DNA of 64,000 nucleotides from contig JAGVSM010001430.1 of assembly GCA_022494885.1 (NCBI GenBank), positions 297,846 through 361,845 on the forward strand. Direction: 5' to 3'. A program made the translations under genes and the position numbers. Positions within the stretch are counted from its first letter, which is position 1. Each line of letters begins with the position of its first letter. The notes under the pieces were generated by a model. That model worked only from the letters and a program-made list of their open reading frames with translations, made no database searches and had not been told where the DNA came from. The DNA comes from Micrasema longulum. Its lineage: Eukaryota; Arthropoda; Insecta; Trichoptera; Brachycentridae. Positions 42,728-55,059 of the stretch are shown in pieces.

Positions 42728-42930
42728 AAACATATAACAACAGAAATGAGGAACATTTGAGAGACGAAAAGATAAAAGTCAAAGTATCTACACGGTTTAA
42801 AACCTGCCTTTGGCTGGTAAAGTGGCCACTCAAACCAGCCAATGACTGATCATAAGCCATGTAGATGCCTAAAATTATATATCTTCTCCTGTTAAATGTT
42901 TATTTTCTCTGTTGTTATACCTAATATTTT
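42728..42930. mobile_element. Foldback MITE of family E
   Basis: CATATAACAACAGAAATGAG and AACATTTGAGAGACGAAAAG on the left face AGATATATCTTCTCC-like TCTTCTCCTGTTAAATGTTT and TTCTCTGTTGTTATACC on the right as inverted repeats. The two halves share TAAAGTGGCCACT as a centre, so the element is close to a full palindrome. Shorter than the 21.8 kb copy. Confidence 0.7.
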
Positions 42931-42997
42931 ATTTATTTTTACTACATATCTTTGTCCGGGCAGTTGAAAAATAGCAATTGTTTTCGACTTGATTGCT

Positions 42998-43200
42998 ACT
43001 CTGAGGTAAAATCCCAATGAAACAAAGAGGAGCTAAGTCTATCTAGTACAAGACTTGTCGTGTTTGCCTGCCTTTTTGAGGTTCCGAATTTGATTCCATG
43101 CAAATTCAATCAGAAAAAAATGTTTAAAAACTGTGTTTACACCGCAATTTTACATAATACATTGTATCTTGACTGGCGCCTAAAGCTTACGACTTAAGAG
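42998..43200 (+). mobile_element. SINE family C
   Basis: GCTACTCTGAGGTAAAATCC starts the unit. A-box region CGTGTTTGCCTGCC and B box AGGTTCCGAATTTGATTCC follow. The tail has CTTGACTGGCGCCTAAAGC, matching 31.94 kb. Confidence 0.6.
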
Positions 43201-44034
43201 ATACGCTACGTTTAATATTTTATAAATATAGTACCATAAGCACTACCAGGCGCAGATAAAAAAAATGAAGTAATGTTGCCGAGATACATTACTGTCAGAT
43301 ACGATTCGTTTAGTTGGCATACAGGAGACGCTATGATCGTAATCCAAAATAAAATTTCTTTCTAGATGATTTCAAATAAGGTTATGCAAAAAACAAAACT
43401 CACGATGCTCTTTATACAAGTTAAGAATAAATTTATAACAGAGACATATGCAGTGGAGTGTCATTCTGCAAATCATAACCTTAAATCTTAATTTGATTTT
43501 TTCGAAGATTGAGGTCGAAAATCATGCAATAAAAGAGGCAAAAACCAAATTATAATAAATAGGTATGGACTATCAAAAATCAAATAAGGGTAATGAAACA
43601 TTTATATGCGAAGTAAATAATAGAGAATACCACCTTGTGATGAAAGTGATTGACAATATGATACCTAATAGAAAAAAATTAAGAAAACTAACTAATAATG
43701 GGTATACCACAACCCTTGCGTGTACTTCAGAAAAAGGAAGATGACGCATACATAATTGCTCGAAGAATTCAATGGAATGATGAATGGAAAATACGAAAAA
43801 TAAATTTGGAAACATAATGCGACTGAATTAAATAACTTGTAATACAATAACTGAAATTATTTTTGTACACATTGATTATAATGTGAGTTACAGCTAGTTT
43901 TTAAAGTTTTTTTTAAAACTATCCAAATAAATATATTTTATAACAGGTGCGGATAAAAGTACAATGACGACCTTTTTTTACAATCTAAAATATTTTTTTA
44001 ATTAAATGTTATTAAATATGTGTATACACCGATT
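43201..44034. other. AT-rich stretch without features
   Basis: No supported feature. Confidence 0.5.
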
Positions 44035-44215
44035 TTTTTATGTCAACTACTATGGTGAAGGTGTATAGTAGGTTTTGCATGTTGGTTTAATTGGCGTCCT
44101 GACAAATAGACGGGTACGACTCGAAACCGGCAGACATCAATCGGTAATTGGTTAAACAATTTAATAACATTCAGTAAAATGTTTGACCATAAAGTTAATG
44201 CTTCAAATATTAAAA
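44035..44215 (+). repeat. Family D, complete copy
   Basis: In order: CTACTATGGTGAAGGTGTA, GCATGTTGGTTTAATTGGCG, CCTGACAAATAGACGGGTAC, GACTCGAAACCGGCAGACAT, CAATCGGTAATTGG, TAATAACATTCAGTAAAATG, TTTGACCATAAAGTTAATGC and an A-rich end. The CTGAC box, hairpin and GAAAC box occupy 44099-44127. Confidence 0.7.
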
Positions 44216-44639
44216 AAAAAAATATTTTCATCATTTAGTTCCTCTGTCGAAAGTTTGCAACATCTGCTTTTGCGCGTAATCGTGAAATTTTTTATCCATT
44301 TCGAAAATGTTTTCATCCCTTTATTAAATAAACATCGCACCTGTTTTTGTATTATGAGCAAATGCACCCTGAAAATATTCTTCAAGCACAGAATTTGAAC
44401 AGGAAGTTACTTGTTAACTTTTAATGTAATTTGCTTATTCGAATATAAAATATTCAAACTCCTAAGTACCGACACATTACTTTTACATCGTTTCAGAAAA
44501 TGGTGGAAAATTTCAATTGAATATAAAAATTGTTAATATATCTTTAATAATAGGTATTCTTACATTTTTTTAAATAAAGACGATCGAGCGTTAAAAAAAG
44601 TTTATGAGTGAAAAAGTGCCGAGATAGTTCCTATCTTCT
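44216..44639. other. AT-rich stretch without features
   Basis: Overlapping ORFs on both strands lack domains. Confidence 0.5.
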
Positions 44640-45092
44640 TCTTGCGGTGTCTTGTCAGGTCCTTCCGACGACGACGTTGGCGATCACTACAGCAAAAGCA
44701 TCTCGATTCTGCGCTTCTTTTATATTCCACAGCCAGGACAACTGCTTATTGGATGTACTCGCCATAGTGATTCCTGGGAAAATATGACCAGAATGGGTTC
44801 CCGTTGCCTTCTCTGGTGGATTTTTCTGTTGGGGTTACATTCCTTAAGCTGGTTGTTTCTGGTTTGGAGGCGCCAGAAACTCGCCTTTCATCCTCTCGAT
44901 ATCTGCTTTGATCACACCGTTATGAGTGTGATCCCATTGCCCGGGATTTGCGACGTGGACACTCACGAGTAGGACTAGTCAGTAGTGTTGTCGGTGGGAT
45001 TTAACTGGGCGTTCGCAATATTTTATAGAATCGCGCCCTCCAGCAAAATGTGACTCATTGTGATCCTACTGACAGTTTCAACCCCATATTTC
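44640..45092 (-). mobile_element. Family F element, longest copy
   Basis: Plus-strand landmarks: GTCTTGTCAGGTCCTTCCG, ACGTTGGCGATCACTACAGC, TTCCACAGCCAGGACAACTG, GATTCCTGGGAAAATATGAC, TTTTCTGTTGGGGTTACATT, GGCGCCAGAAACTCGCC, GGGATTTGCGACGTGGACAC, ACTGGGCGTTCGCAATATTT, CCCTCCAGCAAAATGTGACT and CTACTGACAGTTTCAACCCC. Its outer ends coincide with those of the 24.7 and 46.5 kb copies. The 106-codon plus-strand frame at 44652-44972 is accidental. Read on the minus strand it shares its 3' end with the LINE C-terminus at 57.5 kb. Confidence 0.7.
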
Positions 45093-46499
45093 CTGTACAC
45101 TCTAAAAAATAATGAGTTGTTTTGTGCAACAAGAGGATCTTAGAATGTATAATTGGAAAAAAAATAAAAAAAACAATGTCCCAGAACTGTTTTATGTACT
45201 AGGGAATAAAGTAGAGTAGAAATGTCAGATAATATAAAATAATTATAGAAGTGTGAATGTATTTAAAATTAAATGTAAAGAGTAAATCATGTAAAAAATA
45301 CTAGGTTAGGTGTATTATAAGTAGTAAATAAACGTAACTTAATAAAAGAGGGATTTTAGGTCAGTTAAATGCCTTTCAGGTGTTGTACACTGATAACAAA
45401 GGTTATTAGAGTTTAGTGGATAGTATGGAAATTGTTACTCACTTTTAAAGTTCTTCCGATTGTTTCTTTTATGGAGCACTTCACTATTGCTGCAGCACGG
45501 ATATTGGTATCGTGTTGATTTTAAAGAAACTGGATAATTTAGCCAGTTTGTATAACACTTACTTCACTTGTTCGAAATATGCTGACGCAGTATATGATAA
45601 AGATTTATTGGAGACAAAACTTTTCACATGTGACTTGCGCACAGGACGGTAGAAGCACAAGAATTTAAAACAGGAAGGATTTGGGAAAGAACGAGATATT
45701 TACAGTTTTATATGAGTTGCCAGTATACAAAATGTAAAATCAGTACTAACATGAAAAGTTGTGACAAATACTATAAATAAGGATGATAAGTGAACAATCG
45801 TAATAAATAAGTATAAGACTATCGTCGCATTGGGAAAAAAAGGTTCTATCACAAAAAATAAACATTTTTTTACATTTAACTTTTATTTTAATCAAATTTA
45901 AATATCGATTAAAAAAAATTCAATCAATCTTTTACAAGATTTAAGTTTATTAAGAAAATAGAAATAAAAATGTTAGTTTAAATTACGTCGTCATTTTAAA
46001 CTTTTGTCTCAAAAAAGGATATGAAACTACATCGAATCCTGTTTTCATAATGTGACGTTAGTCAATTATAGAACCGAATAACATAAAAATATTCAAAAAT
46101 GTTTTTACAGAAATTTTGATTACTATTGTAATTGATTTAACTAAAATTTTACAAGATGACATAATATAAATAATCCAGTTTTTAAATTAAATTTACAGGT
46201 ACCTTTTCAACATTTTAAAAAATATTTCTATATGTCTTTTTTTTAACGAGTAATTTATTCCATTTTTAAACATATTTTGGAATTATAAATTAGAAAATTG
46301 CTGAGAGTAATTTTATAATTATATTCAGTATTGTACTTTTCTTCAAACTGTCATCAACTGAATGTTGCATTTTCCTGTATCATTTATGGATCATTTATTT
46401 TATTCCCTTTCTGTATGGAGTTTTCTTTCTTCCAAACTTATTAGTCAATCCATTGATTCCCAATAATATCATGCGCATAACGAAGGTATTTTCATTCTC
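45093..46499. other. AT-rich stretch without features
   Basis: No supported feature on either strand. Confidence 0.55.
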
Positions 46500-46736
46500 T
46501 TCTTCTTCTAGTGCCTTGCCGGGTCCCCCAGACGTTGGCGATCACTACAGCGAACGCGTGTGTATCTGTCAGAGTGGTGTGATTTCATTGCCCAGAGTTC
46601 ACGACATGGACGCTAAAGAGTACGACTAGTCAGTAGTGCTGCCGATGGAATGCAACTGGGCGTTTGCAGCATTTTATAGAATCCCATCCTCCAGCAAGAT
46701 GTGACTCACTGCAACCCTACTGACAGTTCGAACCCC
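46500..46736 (-). mobile_element. Family F element with internal deletion
   Basis: Both ends are present (GTGCCTTGCCGGGTCCCCC, ACGTTGGCGATCACTACAGC; CCAGCAAGATGTGACTCACT, CTGACAGTTCGAACCCC). The middle of the 44.6 kb copy is missing, roughly from the TTCCACAGCC word to the ATCACACCG word (about 215 bp). Confidence 0.7.
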
Positions 46737-47689
46737 AGTTTTTGCTATCCCGATGATATTGTTTCTACTAATAAGTCCGCCCACTGCTCATATTTTTTTT
46801 ATTAGAAGTTAAGAATACATTCATATGTTATAATATTAAGCGTCTATCAAATGAATATTTTTATTTGAACATATTTTATAAAAAAGTTTTGTATTCAAGA
46901 GTAGCAAAAAAGCATCCAAATAAACACAATAGATTCTTATAAATTATTGAACCTTCCGCTGATGCAAATTAATTTTAATAATGTGATATTTCTATTTCAC
47001 CAAATTTATTAATATTAAATTCGAATGTACTAAAAAAATTTCATTGTAAGTTCCAATATAATAATGAAAGTGATGCAAAAATTTCGTTAACATGATAAAT
47101 GACTATCAGTCCAAGTATGGGAACCACAAATAGTAAGATATGCTATCAATCATCTTGACGTCTATACGCGTTACGTTTCGTTTTTCAAGTGGTGTCATTT
47201 ATTAAAAAATAGCTGGCAGTACAATTGAAAAATACGCGAGGCACGACCAATTTTCTAAAGAAAACGTCTTTTTACAAAAAATGTCTTGATTAAATTACAT
47301 CCTTCTCAACCCTTTAAAGTATCTTGAAAAAAATACAAAGTTATGGACATTTTAGAAAAAGATCATTATAAATTGTCATTACGTTATCTACATGCGTAAA
47401 AATGGAGATTTCAATTTGTTTTGTTTTTGTTTAAAAACGTTTACATTGAAATGATTTTCATTTGAAAAACTCAGAGACACTGTTAATTGGGCATAATACA
47501 AGCTTAGAATACAAGCATATTTGAAATACTTGGTAAAATGTTAATGTCTTACTGGACAAAATAATTTCTAAACGATTGGAACATTATAATATTTTTTCTG
47601 ATAGATAGCAGTTTTAAGAAGTTCAGGCTCTTTAACATAATAAAAATTCAAATATCAGCAGAACGGTGAATGTACGTCTGAAAAAAGGT
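46737..47689. other. AT-rich stretch without features
   Basis: No supported feature. Confidence 0.5.
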
Positions 47690-47775
47690 AACTTAAACCT
47701 GCCAATGATAGGTCATAAGCCCTGTAGATGCCTGGACTTCTAAATTCTCTTCTCTAAAATGTTCTACATCTTAAC
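47690..47775 (-). mobile_element. Family E terminal module
   Basis: TTAAACCTGCCAATGATAGG, TCATAAGCCCTGTAGATGCC and TTCTCTTCTCTAAAATGTTC are the minus strand of the family E left module. The CTGTTGC end is lost. Confidence 0.6.
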
Positions 47776-47900
47776 AGCTTTAACTTTTGATTTTAGCATT
47801 TAAGAAAATGAGAAATTCTGATTTGAGTTATATTTAAAAAAGTCATCAATTTTTTATGAAAATGGGGTTATTTATGTCTTATTTTACACCATGTGAGGAA

Positions 47901-48322
47901 GCATAATTGAATGTAGTTATGCTGAAAACATCTTGTCTATAATTTTGAAAAAATAAGATATTGGTGTTATCGGATGCAGGAAGGTCAATTCTATGTTCTG
48001 CTAAACAGCCAGGCCGTTATCGTACAAAAAAATGTAATAATCACCTTTTAAAAATATTGTTGATCTCAAAAACAGCATTTTTCAATTTGCTGAAAACACC
48101 CACAGCTCTAGAAAAATCTAACAGTACTTACACTTACAACGACTACGTAAACTGGCCGAATTCGTAATAAGATACTTGTTTGAAATATAAAAAAAATAAC
48201 GTATTAATTGTTTATCATTGTTGTGTAGATTTCAGTATTTACTGTTTTCACAAATGTACTATTAAGTATATCAGTTTAACTTTTCTATGGCTGATTTATG
48301 CATAACTACGTTCAATTGCAGC
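47901..48322. repeat. Possible element bounded by an inverted repeat
   Basis: GCATAATTGAATGTAGTTATGC at the left (22 bp, written here as GCATAATTGAATG + TAGTTATGC) faces GCATAACTACGTTCAATTGC at the right. The about 380-bp interior includes a 68-codon frame with no domain. The left end is itself a partial palindrome, so the pairing may be fortuitous. Confidence 0.3.
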
Positions 48323-48339
48323 ATTAAATTACAAAAAAA

Positions 48340-48443
48340 CACACGGAGTTGAGAAAAAAACTCATTTTATTGTTGTGTTTCCACTGGGAATCGAACTGGG
48401 AACCTTCCGTCAAATGACAAACCCATTACACCACAAAGGCCGC
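48340..48443 (-). mobile_element. SINE family G, second head-containing copy
   Basis: On the minus strand: GCGGCCTTTGTGGTGTAATG (A box GTGGTGTAATGG), B box CAGTTCGATTCC and then GTGGAAACACAACAATAAAA. It differs from the 40.7 kb copy by several substitutions and a shortened anticodon-side region. Confidence 0.65.
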
Positions 48444-48504
48444 TAAAGTTTCAAAATGAATATTGTTAATTACTCTCTTTATGGTATTTTTATCATTTTC
48501 GAAG

Positions 48505-48668
48505 GTAAGGTAATCACTCTTACCTTTCAGATGACAGTCCAGGGACCATGAAATATTCTAGTGTGAAAACACCCTTTAAAATAAATATTTCATGTCAACC
48601 ATGTCGAGAATCGAACCCGAGACCTCTTGCATAGTATGCAAATGCGCTGACGGCTGCACCACGAGGCC
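48505..48668 (-). mobile_element. SINE family B
   Basis: Minus-strand head GGCCTCGTGGTGCAGCCGTC, B box GGGTTCGATTCTC, body GAAATATTTATTTTAAAGGG, CACACTAGAATATTTCATGG and TCCCTGGACTGTCATCTGAA, then truncated. Closely parallels the 11.3 kb copy. Confidence 0.75.
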
Positions 48669-49417
48669 GACAACAATATGTTTAAAATTTACGTGATAAA
48701 AAAAACGTCAAAATTGTACAGTATTATTTCAAAACAATGTTTTTAAACAAACAGATTTATTAACAAGCAAGTAATGGACTTTTTTCTTTATTTTCTTAAA
48801 AGCAAGAATATTGAACAACTTGTTATAGGATTTTGTATAATATTTCCGTTCTTCCGGAGCTTAAAATTTTGCCGATACTAGCGGAAGTCAAGTAAACAAA
48901 AAAAAAACATAGTTCTCTGAAGTAAACTATGCTACAGATTTAAAATTGCTTAAATATATAAATAGTTTTTGTTATTATAATAATTAATAATAAAATATGC
49001 CGTTCATTTAAACTTTTTAAAATGTATTAATACGAATTATTTTCTCAACAAATCTTTTATTAATGTAGAAAATGGTTGAATGAGCAATATAATATTTGGT
49101 AACATTCACGTTTTGGTCAATGTTTGAGCATTTACATTACTAAACTATTTGTCTTTATATTTTTTTCTTTTATATTTTCAAAAATCTGTTAGTGAAACGA
49201 GTGTTTTTCAATGACATGATCCCTCTTGCAATAAACATCTTTCTTGTTAACTCCCTAGAGGGTGCCATCCAGCCATGTTTACAAATATTTGAACATATTA
49301 AAAATACTATATCTTATTTGAACGGTATTATTATTTCATATCCTGAATTCAGGTGGATGAGGAATACAGGTTTGTGCGTGAAATAGAACCGAAACTATGG
49401 ACTAGTATTTTTGACTT
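48669..49417. other. AT-rich stretch without features
   Basis: The ORF at 49192-49386 has no domain. Confidence 0.5.
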
Positions 49418-49610
49418 AATGGCTGCTCTTAGGTTAACATCCTAAAACAGGGAATCAACTAGAGAAGAATTTGTCTCGTTTTAAAGTGTTTGGCACATTT
49501 GTCTACGAATTTTCGGGTTCTGAGCTTGATTCTTGGGAAGGTTAACATTAAATTTTAATGTGCAAATTTCAACACCTGACGCGTAATACTGATTTCCCTG
49601 TATGAAGTTT
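49418..49610 (+). mobile_element. SINE family C
   Basis: AATGGCTGCTCTTAGGTTAA start, A-box region GTGTTTGGCACATTTGTC, B box CGGGTTCTGAGCTTGATTC, then a shorter AT-rich tail. Confidence 0.55.
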
Positions 49611-49984
49611 TTATTTGAAAGGTTGTTTAAACTACAAAACTAAAATCGTTCATGTACTGGCACATGTAGCGTAATATTGATCACCTCTTCTTCATCTTAC
49701 AGATCTAATCTATGAAATAATCTCCATTTGATTTTCATGTGCTGTGTCATATGCACCAGTTGGTGCGGAAAGTGGAATAAAGATTTCGGTTTTACGTGAT
49801 TTTACATATCAATATTATTTTCTACAAAATTTATATTTGAAGCACTTACTTTGTGGTTATTATAATTATAAAATAAATAAAAAACAACTTTGTTTTTAAT
49901 TACTTTTTTTTCTTTTTAAAATTGGCCACACAAGTTTCTTCTTTATTGAGGTAAATTGAATATAACTAGTTGCGTACATATTGG
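49611..49984. other. AT-rich; possible SINE B tail at 49.73-49.79 kb
   Basis: CATATGCACCAGTTGGTGCG then GAAAGTGGAATAAAG resembles the end of family B (CCTATGCACCATTAGATGCAG then GAAAGGGAATGATG). Short and uncertain. Otherwise nothing. Confidence 0.3.
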
Positions 49985-50080
49985 TCTCAAAACTACACAA
50001 GTTGTTTTATCGACGTTTACTTAATATAATATAATTTTTTAAGCATACCTTGACAAAAAAACTTGTGTAGCTTTTGAACC
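49985..50080. repeat. Small foldback with ~22-bp arms
   Basis: CAAAACTACACAAGTTGTTT near 49988 faces AAAAAAACTTGTGTAGCTTT near 50056 as inverted repeats around about 45 AT-rich bases. Confidence 0.55.
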
Positions 50081-51779
50081 GGTTGGTAAAAAAAATAGAG
50101 ATAAATGGTTAAGAACAAAGCTGTTTTATATTTTTCGTTTTTATTTTTTTAATGATCAATGTGATTACTAATCTGGTATATGTTTTTTTTTAACTATACA
50201 ATATACTATAAATATTTTTTTCAAAGATAAAGATGTTATTTTTTAAAAATCAGACTAGGTCATGTGCCTGGAGATTGACTTATACTATTTTATTTATTTA
50301 ATAATTTATTTATTTCATTTATTTTTTTAAATTATTATTTTAAAATAGATATAAAATAACATATCATCATGAAGGCATTAGGTACTTTTATTTGTTGAAA
50401 TTAATTCCTTATTCAAAGAATTTCTTTGATTCACCAAATGTTTATGAATATTCATAAGACCTTTTTAATATTTAATCTGCACATCTATACTTCCGGTCGT
50501 CCCATTGCGAGATGGCGCAGACAGGAGACTTATGATTAAACTTGGGAGTTTTGACACTTGGAAATATTAAAGTCAGAGCTTGTGGAGCAGAAAACTCAGC
50601 GGGGGTAGTAGGGAGTGGGAGTAGAAAGCAGGGGGAGCTTCTTATTCTTAAAGGTGACGTCTCAATTTGATTGTATGGACGCTAGAAATATGTACACCAC
50701 AAAAAATGAAAAAAGATTTATACTTAAATATACATTAAATATAAACGTAGTTATTAGGTTATTCCAATTGTTCCAAGAAACTAAACTTTTAAACATCAGA
50801 CAAATATATTGTTTTTAATTTTTAAAATCTATGTTTAACAACCAAAATTTATTTAAAAGTAATTCAAATAGATCAATTCAAAGAAGGAATCGTGTGTTAG
50901 AAAAACCACATTGTAAAACGAGGCTCGCACAGAGACATGCATATTTTATAGGCCCAATTTTTTTATATTTTTTTACCGATAATATTTCATTGATTCCAAA
51001 CTTTCAATTTTTTTTTTCTTTTAAAAAACACGCACTATCCTAAATACAAACTAAAGATATGAACTTTTTTTCAATGATATATTTTCTTGCCCTTTAATAA
51101 TAAGGAATATTTTTGTATTTTTAAATTTTTTTTTTTTTTTATAGAATATTTTATTTTCTCTTTCTTATGTTTCACAAAAATATTATAACTGTCTATTTAT
51201 TATGGAAGCAAAAATTCATTGACATTTTCTTGTATACCCACGAATAGGCCATGCCTTTGAGGATTTTTTTTGTTTACTTTTTTTACTATTAAAATGTATT
51301 TCATTGCTATGTAATTATCCTTTATTTTTTTATACTCCGTTTTACCTCCTATATTTATTGTTAAAAAAAAATACAAATCTTTAAGTGGCGTAATGGATTT
51401 TTTAGGGTTGGCTTCTCACCTCCATGGTCTATGGTGAGTCTTGGCTTTGGGATGGGTCGTATTGTCCTCGATATACGGAATGCCTTATAGGTCATTTGAT
51501 GGTGGGCTGGTATATACATATAATAATATATATATATTAATATGTACATATATATATATATATATCTACAAGATTTCTACAAGGCATTGTGTTTGTTTTT
51601 ACGTTACATATATTATTTTATTTTATTACAAGCCTTCAAAATGGTATGTCAAGCAAATGAAAGTGAGCATTTTTAACACCTTATTTTTTTCGCATTCAAT
51701 CGACAAAAAATTTTTTTTTAAAGCTACTCGCAATATTTGCGCAATGCGATGACTAAAACGATTGGTGGTCGATGTTTTT
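50081..51779. other. AT-rich; GC-richer patch at 50.49-50.64 kb; (TA)n
   Basis: A GC-richer patch (CCGGTCGTCCCATTGCGAGA, GGGGGTAGTAGGGAGTGGG) is unassigned. A (TA)n run lies at 51529-51565. ORFs here are chance frames. Confidence 0.45.
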
Positions 51780-51865
51780 TTCGTTTCAAAGACGTTAATT
51801 TTGGCCTTAAAGAGTGTCGCTTAAACCCCAGACAACCGGTAGACATACAAATTGGTAAGGAAGTA
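51780..51865 (+). repeat. Family D fragment
   Basis: AGACAACCGGTAGACATACA and AATTGGTAAGGAAGTATG match the family D core and its right flank. The GAAAC box is lost. Confidence 0.45.
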
Positions 51866-54001
51866 TGTACTTGCATTCACTAACATTTAAAAAAAAAATG
51901 TTTTTATGAATTAGTAAATTGTACCGTGTCGCAGTCGGCAGCAGGCACGTTGCGTGTCATTTTTGTAGTGTGTAATGCCGGGAACCATTTTGAGTTTGAT
52001 ATCATCCCGTCGTCATTATTTATGTTATTTGGATGTTTCTTTATCCACCTCTTTTATAATACATGCACCATAATTTCTAGGTTTATGTCAAGTCTTTGGT
52101 TCGAATACGAAAAGATGTCCTTTGTGTATAAAGTGTTCCGTTATTGCAGATTTTTCCGGGTGCCCTAGCTTATACGCTATTTTGTGTTAATTAATTGGTT
52201 TCTTTACTTTGCCGTTGATCCAATATACACTACACTTCTACAGTACAAATTACTAGTACCTAAACACTTTTCTGAAATAGGTTAAACTCAATAATTTTTC
52301 AAATGAAATGGATTTTTAATTATAAGAAAAACATTTCGTTTCTTTTATTATTACTTTAACTTCATTCAAAAAACGAAACTTTTTTTTTCTGATACAATTT
52401 TTGCATTTTAATATATCATCATAAGTCAAAGCGGCTTTTTGAATGCAATATCCGGTCTCGATTATTAAAAGGTTGGCGTTACTTCCTGGGTGGAGTTTGG
52501 TACTTCCTGTTAAATGCTTTTCAATACCTCTCTAATGCGTTTTACATTTAATAAATCAAGGAAATTTTTCGCTCAGTTTAAATCATGAAAGAAAATGTTT
52601 TAAACCATAAACCTTTTATACAGGTACATTTTTCCACCCGCGCGTGTTTATTTTAATTTCCATTCAAAAATATAATTGTCTTTTAGTTCAGTGCAGGAAT
52701 ACGGCGTTGATTGGCAAAAAAAAATGAGTTATTAAATGCAATAAAAAATAAAATAAATTGCAAGAAATTAATCCCAACAGCTTCACTGGATAAAAAAATA
52801 ACCTTCTTAAAGCTAAAAGCATGTTATAATAAAAAGAGTATTACATCAAAATAATAAAAATTAACAAAAATAAAAAAAATATTAAAGAAAGTTTAAATTA
52901 GAAACAAAGACAAAAATGTTAATCTTAATAACTGTATTGTAATGTATTTATTCAAATAGTTATGAAAAAACTAAAACAGCCAGTTGAAACTTACATTATA
53001 ATCAATATGTACAAAAATGATTTAAGTTTATATCTTGCAAGTTATTTAATTTAGAGGCAATTAGTTTCCTTATTCTTTTTTTTGTACTTCTCATTCTTTA
53101 CCTGATTGAATTATTTGAGCAACTTTGTAGGCGTCATCTTTCTGTTTCTGAAATTCACACAAAGGTTGTTGCATCATTATTGGTTAGTTTTTTTAAGTAG
53201 GCATAATATTGTCAACTATTTTCATCACAAAAAGGTATTTTCTATCATTTACTTCACATACGGATGTTTTTTTACTAAGTATTTTTTTAATGAAATTAAA
53301 GAAATAAATAAATGAAATAAAAAATATAACGCTCAACCTCAATTCCAAAAACTAAAATTAGGTTCATAGGAGAATTACAGATTATGAAAATAAAAAAAAA
53401 TATATAAAAAAATAAAATTGATACCTGAAGGTAGCATTAAATTATTATCCATTGACCCTCTTAGAGCTGATGTACTTCTATTCTGAGGAGCCATTATTTA
53501 AATTCAAATGTATATAGTTATTTTAATCCACGGCGACAACAACGCCACTAGCTCAGTTATGCCAATCCTCATAGTTCATAGGGCATCATTGTTCTTTTAA
53601 ATAATTTGATAACAAAAAATAATTTATCGTAACAAAGATGGGGCACCACATACATTATAAAGTAAAAATTTTGAAAACGTATTTATGAGTTCCATCTCTG
53701 TTAACGTACCGTCTATGTTTCCATAGTGAAAACTCATAAAGAAATTGCTCAATTAAAATATCCTTAATATTACATGTTATTACAAATTAATAAAGAAATT
53801 CAGTGCTATGGGAAATTGGAGAAAAAAATGTTTTTGTTCACGCGGTAATAAATAAAACATTAAAGTTTCTCGTAAATTAATAAAAATGTTTGTAATAATA
53901 ACAAACTGCTTTGTGAAACATCAAAAGTTTTAGTGAAAAATAATCATTCAATTATAGTATTGTTATTTGAATCGGCATTCACTTCGTAACACTTCATTAT
54001 A
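51866..54001. other. AT-rich stretch without features
   Basis: No supported gene. A weak inverted pair (TAACAAAGATGG at 53630, CCATCTCTGTTAA at 53691) could be a decayed family E copy. A patch at 52440-52520 is less AT-rich but unassigned. Confidence 0.5.
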
Positions 54002-54226
54002 AATTATTATGAAAATAAAACTTTGTTATTAGTGTTACACAATTTTCATTCTTTTACAAGAACACTACAGTTTCGGGAGAGCACTCCTTCCAACGATGGG
54101 TGATATAAAAACCACCATTTATATCACCCGTCAATAGGAGGAGTGCTCTCCCAAAACTGTAGTAGTGTTCTTGTAAAAGAGTAAAAATTCTGTAACACTA
54201 ATAACAAAATTTTATTTTCATAATAA
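54002..54226. repeat. Long palindrome, ~108-bp arms
   Basis: The left arm at 54002-54109 and right arm at 54118-54226 are near-perfect reverse complements around an 8-nt centre (AACCACCA). Landmarks are TTTTACAAGAACACTACAG, GGGAGAGCACTCC and GGGTGATATAAA. On the minus strand of the left arm, GGAG/CTCC forms a short stem directly before CGAAAC, but no CTGANGA box precedes it. The architecture is the same as at 5.3 kb although the sequence is different. Non-coding. Confidence 0.85.
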
Positions 54227-54442
54227 TTCAATTATTGCTTTATTATGTGCTGTGATAGATTTCCGGTTTCCAAGTAGCCATTTTTTTGACGTTTAGTGAA
54301 TTTTGACAGCCACGGAGTTCTACTTTTAAATGGCATCACAACTCACTGACACAATTTAATACGACAGATATACATAATAAAACAGTTTTGGTTAAATAGT
54401 TTAAAAACAAATAATAATAACTACTGAACTTATTTAGTACAT

Positions 54443-54505
54443 CTTTGTAATTCTAGCAACCATGCCACAATTCTTAGAAAACGGTACTAGATAGACTCGA
54501 TTTGT
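54443..54505 (-). pseudogene. Short LINE fragment
   Basis: CTTTGTAATTCTAGCAACCA, TGCCACAATTCTTAGAAAAC and TAGACTCGATTTG parallel 24050-24110 of the minus-strand LINE at 23.5 kb, the segment encoding 'HRFLRKVAWLLGL'. Both ends are lost. Confidence 0.6.
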
Positions 54506-55059
54506 TATTAAATTTATAAAAAAATAACTCTAAGAGATACACGATTTTATGGATCAATATCGAAACACTTAATTTAATGCTATCGTTTGATTAATACGAT
54601 ATCATAAATTGCTATAATCCTATTTGCGGACCTTAAATCATTTTATCGAATCAATAATACTAGATATATTTTGAAAACATCTCGAGCCCGAAGAACAAAG
54701 GAAAGTATTAAATATAAAGCCGTTAATAATTTAATTCCTGTTGATATCTCTCTTGTGCCAGTAGCCATAGGGGAAATTATAATGTGTTTGATAAATCATC
54801 GTGATTTTTTTAATGTCATTGATGAAATATTAAAGGCAATCGCGTACCTTTTGTTCGAGTTGATCTTTGTGTTTGCCTACTAAAAAATAAAAATAAAGAA
54901 GGCATATCAATAAATGTTAGCAATGTGTAGTTTGTATGCAACTTCGGGCACATGCCCCTCTCTTTGTCAAGAATCAAGTTATATTTAAAAGCAAATCCTG
55001 TATTTTGATAATTGGTGCACGTTGGTGTTAGCTTTTAATAGCGCGTGTTCTATCAGCAC
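54506..55059. other. AT-rich stretch without features
   Basis: The 70-codon frame at 54671-54883 shows no domain I recognise. Confidence 0.45.

Noticed and set aside
44652..44972. 106-codon plus-strand ORF with 'SDSWENMTRM' and hydrophobic 'LHSLSWLFLVW'
   Set aside because: It lies wholly inside the family F repeat, is not kept open in the other copies, and runs opposite to the inferred coding direction.
51529..51565. (TA)n run considered as a structural or origin-like element
   Set aside because: Ordinary microsatellite in AT-rich DNA.
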